Source: an uncultured Granulosicoccaceae bacterium (lineage in GTDB: Bacteria > Pseudomonadota > Gammaproteobacteria > Granulosicoccales > Granulosicoccaceae). From it: a DNA stretch of 64,000 nt. The notes under the pieces were generated by a model. It was not told where the DNA came from, did no database searches, and saw only the letters and a program-made list of their open reading frames with translations. Position 1 is the stretch's first letter, and each line of letters opens with the position of its first letter. The stretch spans positions 17,415-81,414 of the forward strand of contig CALLOA010000128.1 of assembly GCA_938005265.1 (NCBI GenBank), in the 5' to 3' direction. This document shows, in pieces, positions 61,073 to 64,000 of this stretch. The translations under genes were made by a program, and so were the position numbers.

Positions 61073-63495
61073 AATTCCTTCGCAACACAGGTTTGCAGCT
61101 ACATGAGATAGTGCTGATTGCTGTCATAGTGATGTTTGCTGGTGGCTTTGCACTTATCGTCGATGCTTACAGCAACCGTTTCGAGAATGCTCTCGCAGAA
61201 GAATCACAGGCAAAACATCACCAGATTGCCGAACTGGTAACGACATTGGCCTCGCTGGAACGAACCATCCGTACCAGCGAAGCCAAGCCACGCCAGGAAC
61301 GTATGAACATTATTAGTGCTGCGCTGATCGAAACTGATGAACTGGTTCAGGGAAGACGACAACAGCATTCATTCCAGACCAATGGCCCCTACAGTGTAGC
61401 TCTGTCAAAGACAACCCCGCTAATGGCTGACCTTAAACTTTGGTTGACCGAGGGATTTGCGGGATTGGCATCATCCGACCCACTGGTTCTTAGCACCGCG
61501 AGTCACCAAATTTATCTGACGAAGCTGCAATTACAACGATCAGCCAATGAAGCAAACGCCGGCACGCTTAAACTGTTGGGGCAACAAAGTGCGCAGATCA
61601 ACAACTTTGGACGCACTGTCAACCTTCTTATCCTGATCATGTGCTGCATGCTGGTCTGGGCATGGCTACAACACGCGAAAAACAAAAGGGCCCAAGCGAA
61701 ACTCTGGCATCAGAGAAAACTGACCCATGACTCGATAAATAACATTAATGAAGGTTTTGTCCTGACAGGCAAAGACGGTGCGGTTGAGGTAGTCAACCAA
61801 ACCTTGCCACGCCTGTCTCCGGAGCTAGGCATTGAGCTGGCATCCCACACTTATGATGTAGCTCTCGGTCGATGTATTGCCAATGGCAGCCTGACGGTCA
61901 TTACTGATGCTTCCAGCGACGAAAGCAACAGTCGAAATAATGCAACAGGAGACTTCGCTTCCGACTCGCAGCACGACAATAGCGATGCCCAACTGAGTGA
62001 AAACCAACGGGCAACTGCCAAATCGGGTTCTGAAATAGCCGCTCAAAATGAATTACTGGAACTGCTGACCAAGCAAGGACGGTCGCTACGCGTCACCAAC
62101 CGTGCAACAACCGATGGTGGACGGGTGATAACCTTGATGGATATCACCGACCTCAAAGCCACTCAGGAAAAATTACACCTGCAGGCTAACTATGACTACC
62201 TGACAGGCATCGCCAACCGCTCTTACTATGTACGACGGCTGAATGAGGCACTTGCCGCCGCCAAGCGGCACAACCACAAAGTTGCGCTCATGCAGTTTGA
62301 CCTGGATAAATTCAAGCAGGTTAACGATACGCTCGGTCATGATTTCGGTGACCAGCTGCTGATCACGACAGCCGAACGTATCAAAAGAAATCTACGCGAA
62401 TTTGATCTGGCCGCACGAATCGGCGGCGATGAATTTGCAGCCATACTCGATCATGTTCGTGGAGAGGAAGAAGTTGTAACCACGGCAGACAGAGTTATCA
62501 GCGAATTACGCCAGGAATTGGAGATTGACGGCATCAAGGTCGACTTTAGCGCCAGTATTGGAATCGCAGTATACCCCGACCATGCCAATGATCTGGAGTC
62601 GCTGATCAAACACGCTGATATTGCCTGTTATCGCGCCAAAGATTCGGGTCGCAACAACTACAAGCTATACGGCACTGATATGAAAGTGCAGGCCTTGCAG
62701 CAGCGTACACTTGAAAACAAACTTCGCAAAGCTATTGATCGCAACGAGCTGAGCCTAATCTTCCAGCCGCAATTGCAAATTGAAGATCGCTCAATCCGCC
62801 AGGTTGAGGTGTTCTCCCGCTGGCATGATTCAAAACTTGGCAATGTTCCACCTCACCGGTTTATTCCGGTTGCAGAAAAAAACGGGCTTATTGCCAAGCT
62901 CGGCGAACAGGTGCTGGAGAAAGCTTTTACGCAGTTGCATGAGTGGGAAAAACTTAATGTCGGTGACATCAGTCTGGCGGTCAACATAACCAAGCGACAC
63001 CTGTTCATGCCAAATCTGCCTGAAACGATCGATCGTCTGGCGTCACGGTATGAAGTTGATTCCGGCTTACTGGCAATTGAAATAACCGAAGATGTAATTT
63101 CTGAAGATCTGGCAACAGCTACCAGAATTCTTGAATCCCTGGCCTCTCGCGGTATCAAGATCATCATCGATGACTACGGTATGGGAACATCATCATTACC
63201 GACAATTAACCAGCTACCGATCAATGCCCTGAAAATCGACGGCGAATTTACTCGCAAACTGGAAGAAGATCAGTCGGCACAGGACATAGTGGGCGCAATT
63301 ATTTCCAGTGCCACCAGTCTGCGAATTGAAACCATTGCTGAAAATGTTGAAACCCAACAACAGGTGGATATTCTGGAGCAGATGGGATGTACTGCGATTC
63401 AGGGGTACTACGTTGGCGAGCCCCAGCTCGCAGATGAACTGACCAGCGTTCTGGTCGATAATTCTGTTTCCCAACGGATTAAAAAAGCCGGTTAG
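61069..63495 (+). CDS. Membrane GGDEF-EAL cyclic-di-GMP enzyme
   Basis: An 808-residue protein starting at the overlapping GTG. It has TM1 (about 13-33), a periplasmic helical domain (about 34-183), TM2 (about 184-201), a PAS-like region (about 215-365) with a Ser/Asn-rich insert (281-325), GGDEF at 452-456 with an intact I-site RxxD (443-446), then EAL from about 550. EAL residues are kept: Glu580 (as EVF, not EAL), Asn639, Glu671, Asp701-Asp702, Lys722, Glu758 and Gln778. Both synthesis and hydrolysis of cyclic-di-GMP are possible. The periplasmic domain probably contacts the co-encoded TAXI protein. Confidence 0.92.
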   Translation: MKFLRNTGLQLHEIVLIAVIVMFAGGFALIVDAYSNRFENALAEESQAKHHQIAELVTTLASLERTIRTSEAKPRQERMNIISAALIETDELVQGRRQQHSFQTNGPYSVALSKTTPLMADLKLWLTEGFAGLASSDPLVLSTASHQIYLTKLQLQRSANEANAGTLKLLGQQSAQINNFGRTVNLLILIMCCMLVWAWLQHAKNKRAQAKLWHQRKLTHDSINNINEGFVLTGKDGAVEVVNQTLPRLSPELGIELASHTYDVALGRCIANGSLTVITDASSDESNSRNNATGDFASDSQHDNSDAQLSENQRATAKSGSEIAAQNELLELLTKQGRSLRVTNRATTDGGRVITLMDITDLKATQEKLHLQANYDYLTGIANRSYYVRRLNEALAAAKRHNHKVALMQFDLDKFKQVNDTLGHDFGDQLLITTAERIKRNLREFDLAARIGGDEFAAILDHVRGEEEVVTTADRVISELRQELEIDGIKVDFSASIGIAVYPDHANDLESLIKHADIACYRAKDSGRNNYKLYGTDMKVQALQQRTLENKLRKAIDRNELSLIFQPQLQIEDRSIRQVEVFSRWHDSKLGNVPPHRFIPVAEKNGLIAKLGEQVLEKAFTQLHEWEKLNVGDISLAVNITKRHLFMPNLPETIDRLASRYEVDSGLLAIEITEDVISEDLATATRILESLASRGIKIIIDDYGMGTSSLPTINQLPINALKIDGEFTRKLEEDQSAQDIVGAIISSATSLRIETIAENVETQQQVDILEQMGCTAIQGYYVGEPQLADELTSVLVDNSVSQRIKKAG

Positions 63496-63568
63496 CACTT
63501 TTCCTTCTGCAGGATTCCTTCGGCGGGATTCCTGCTGGCTGAGCAGCTCCGGCAAGCCGCTCGTACAT

Positions 63569-64000
63569 TCACCTTACGGTCAGAGCATAGACCCGTGAAT
63601 CCTGATTCTGCAAAAATATCGTACCTTGTGCAGTCGTCTGATCGGCCACCGACTGGTCTGACACCAATGGGTTAGAAGCTGCTGTACTGCCACTGCGCTT
63701 GCGTCCGACCAGCTCACCACTACTCGAATCAAGAGTGTGCACATAGCCTTCAAAATCCGCTACAACGATGCGTTCTCCTGCCACAACCGTGGGGCGCGAC
63801 AAGGAGCGGCCGCGCATGGCATCCTGTCGCCATACTATGTCGCCCGCGGATTTGGTAAGCGCCACTAATTCGCTGTCCTCCAGTGTGACATACAGGTGCT
63901 CACTATCCTGCGCCATACCAGCAACGGAAGATAGCGGCCTACTCCACTGTACCTGACCGCGTTGCGGCTCAATCTGAACAAGATTTCCCTGATAGGTGAC
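63569..64000 (-). CDS. bamB: Outer-membrane assembly lipoprotein BamB, C-terminal part (cut by window)
   Basis: The frame is open to the right edge. Reading through base 64000 gives VTYQGNLVQIEPQRGQVQWSR, a PQQ/beta-propeller blade, followed by two more blades (LYVTLEDSELVALTKSAGDIVW and VVADFEGYVHTLDSSSGELV) and a final FLQNQDSRVYAL strand. These are the last blades of BamB, which helps BamA fold outer-membrane proteins. BamB normally precedes der on the same strand. Here a two-gene plus-strand unit separates them. Confidence 0.9.
   Translation of the reverse strand, partial: VTYQGNLVQIEPQRGQVQWSRPLSSVAGMAQDSEHLYVTLEDSELVALTKSAGDIVWRQDAMRGRSLSRPTVVAGERIVVADFEGYVHTLDSSSGELVGRKRSGSTAASNPLVSDQSVADQTTAQGTIFLQNQDSRVYALTVR

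Overview
The window is chromosomal DNA of a gammaproteobacterium, probably a marine or free-living heterotroph. The evidence is the gene order (rnhB-dnaE-accA-tilS-pyrG-kdsA-eno, ftsB-ispD-ispF, smc-zipA-ligA, fabD-fabG-acpP-fabF-mltG-tmk-holB-pilZ, der/bamB), the gammaproteobacterial-type FadE, ZipA and PilZ, and the load of ABC transport genes. The genus cannot be fixed from sequence alone. There are no rRNA or tRNA genes, CRISPR arrays, transposases or phage genes that I can see.

Layout, left to right. 1-5.8 kb: a lipid-use module with the end of a FadL-type porin, a VolA/Pla-1-type surface lipase lipoprotein, a short structured spacer with a bidirectional terminator, and convergent fadE. 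6.2-7.3 kb: folE, then an unusual iterated palindromic repeat. 7.3-13.0 kb (minus): an Atm1-like ABC exporter, dusA, an MTI/MTA phosphorylase, ispF, ispD, ftsB. 13.4-27.5 kb: an accessory block of transport and hydrolysis genes (SDR, MFS, GATase, an NMT1/SsuA-type ABC importer, two M20 hydrolases, a peptide ABC importer) lying exactly between ftsB and eno, which are neighbours in many relatives. 27.8-39.4 kb (minus): eno, kdsA, pyrG, tilS, accA, dnaE, rnhB. 39.6-49.4 kb (minus): apbE, a HAD phosphatase, pilZ, holB, tmk, mltG, fabF, acpP, fabG, fabD, dapB. 49.5-59.4 kb: ligA, zipA, smc (minus), an M23 peptidase (plus), der (minus). 59.8-63.5 kb (plus): a TAXI-type periplasmic binding protein translationally coupled to a membrane GGDEF-EAL protein. 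This pair lies between der and bamB, which are usually adjacent. The right edge cuts bamB.

How the parts work together. FadL/VolA/FadE would release, import and oxidise exogenous fatty acids. The central minus-strand blocks are housekeeping: isoprenoid, LPS (Kdo), fatty-acid, DNA-replication, cell-division and nucleotide functions. The accessory block looks like scavenging of peptides and N-acylated amino compounds. The TAXI/GGDEF-EAL pair looks like a sensor that couples a periplasmic ligand to cyclic-di-GMP.

Two patterns stand out beyond the genes. One is the two-type, four-copy palindromic repeat after folE. The other is a scatter of perfect or near-perfect 10-18 bp tandem duplications in many of the spacers.
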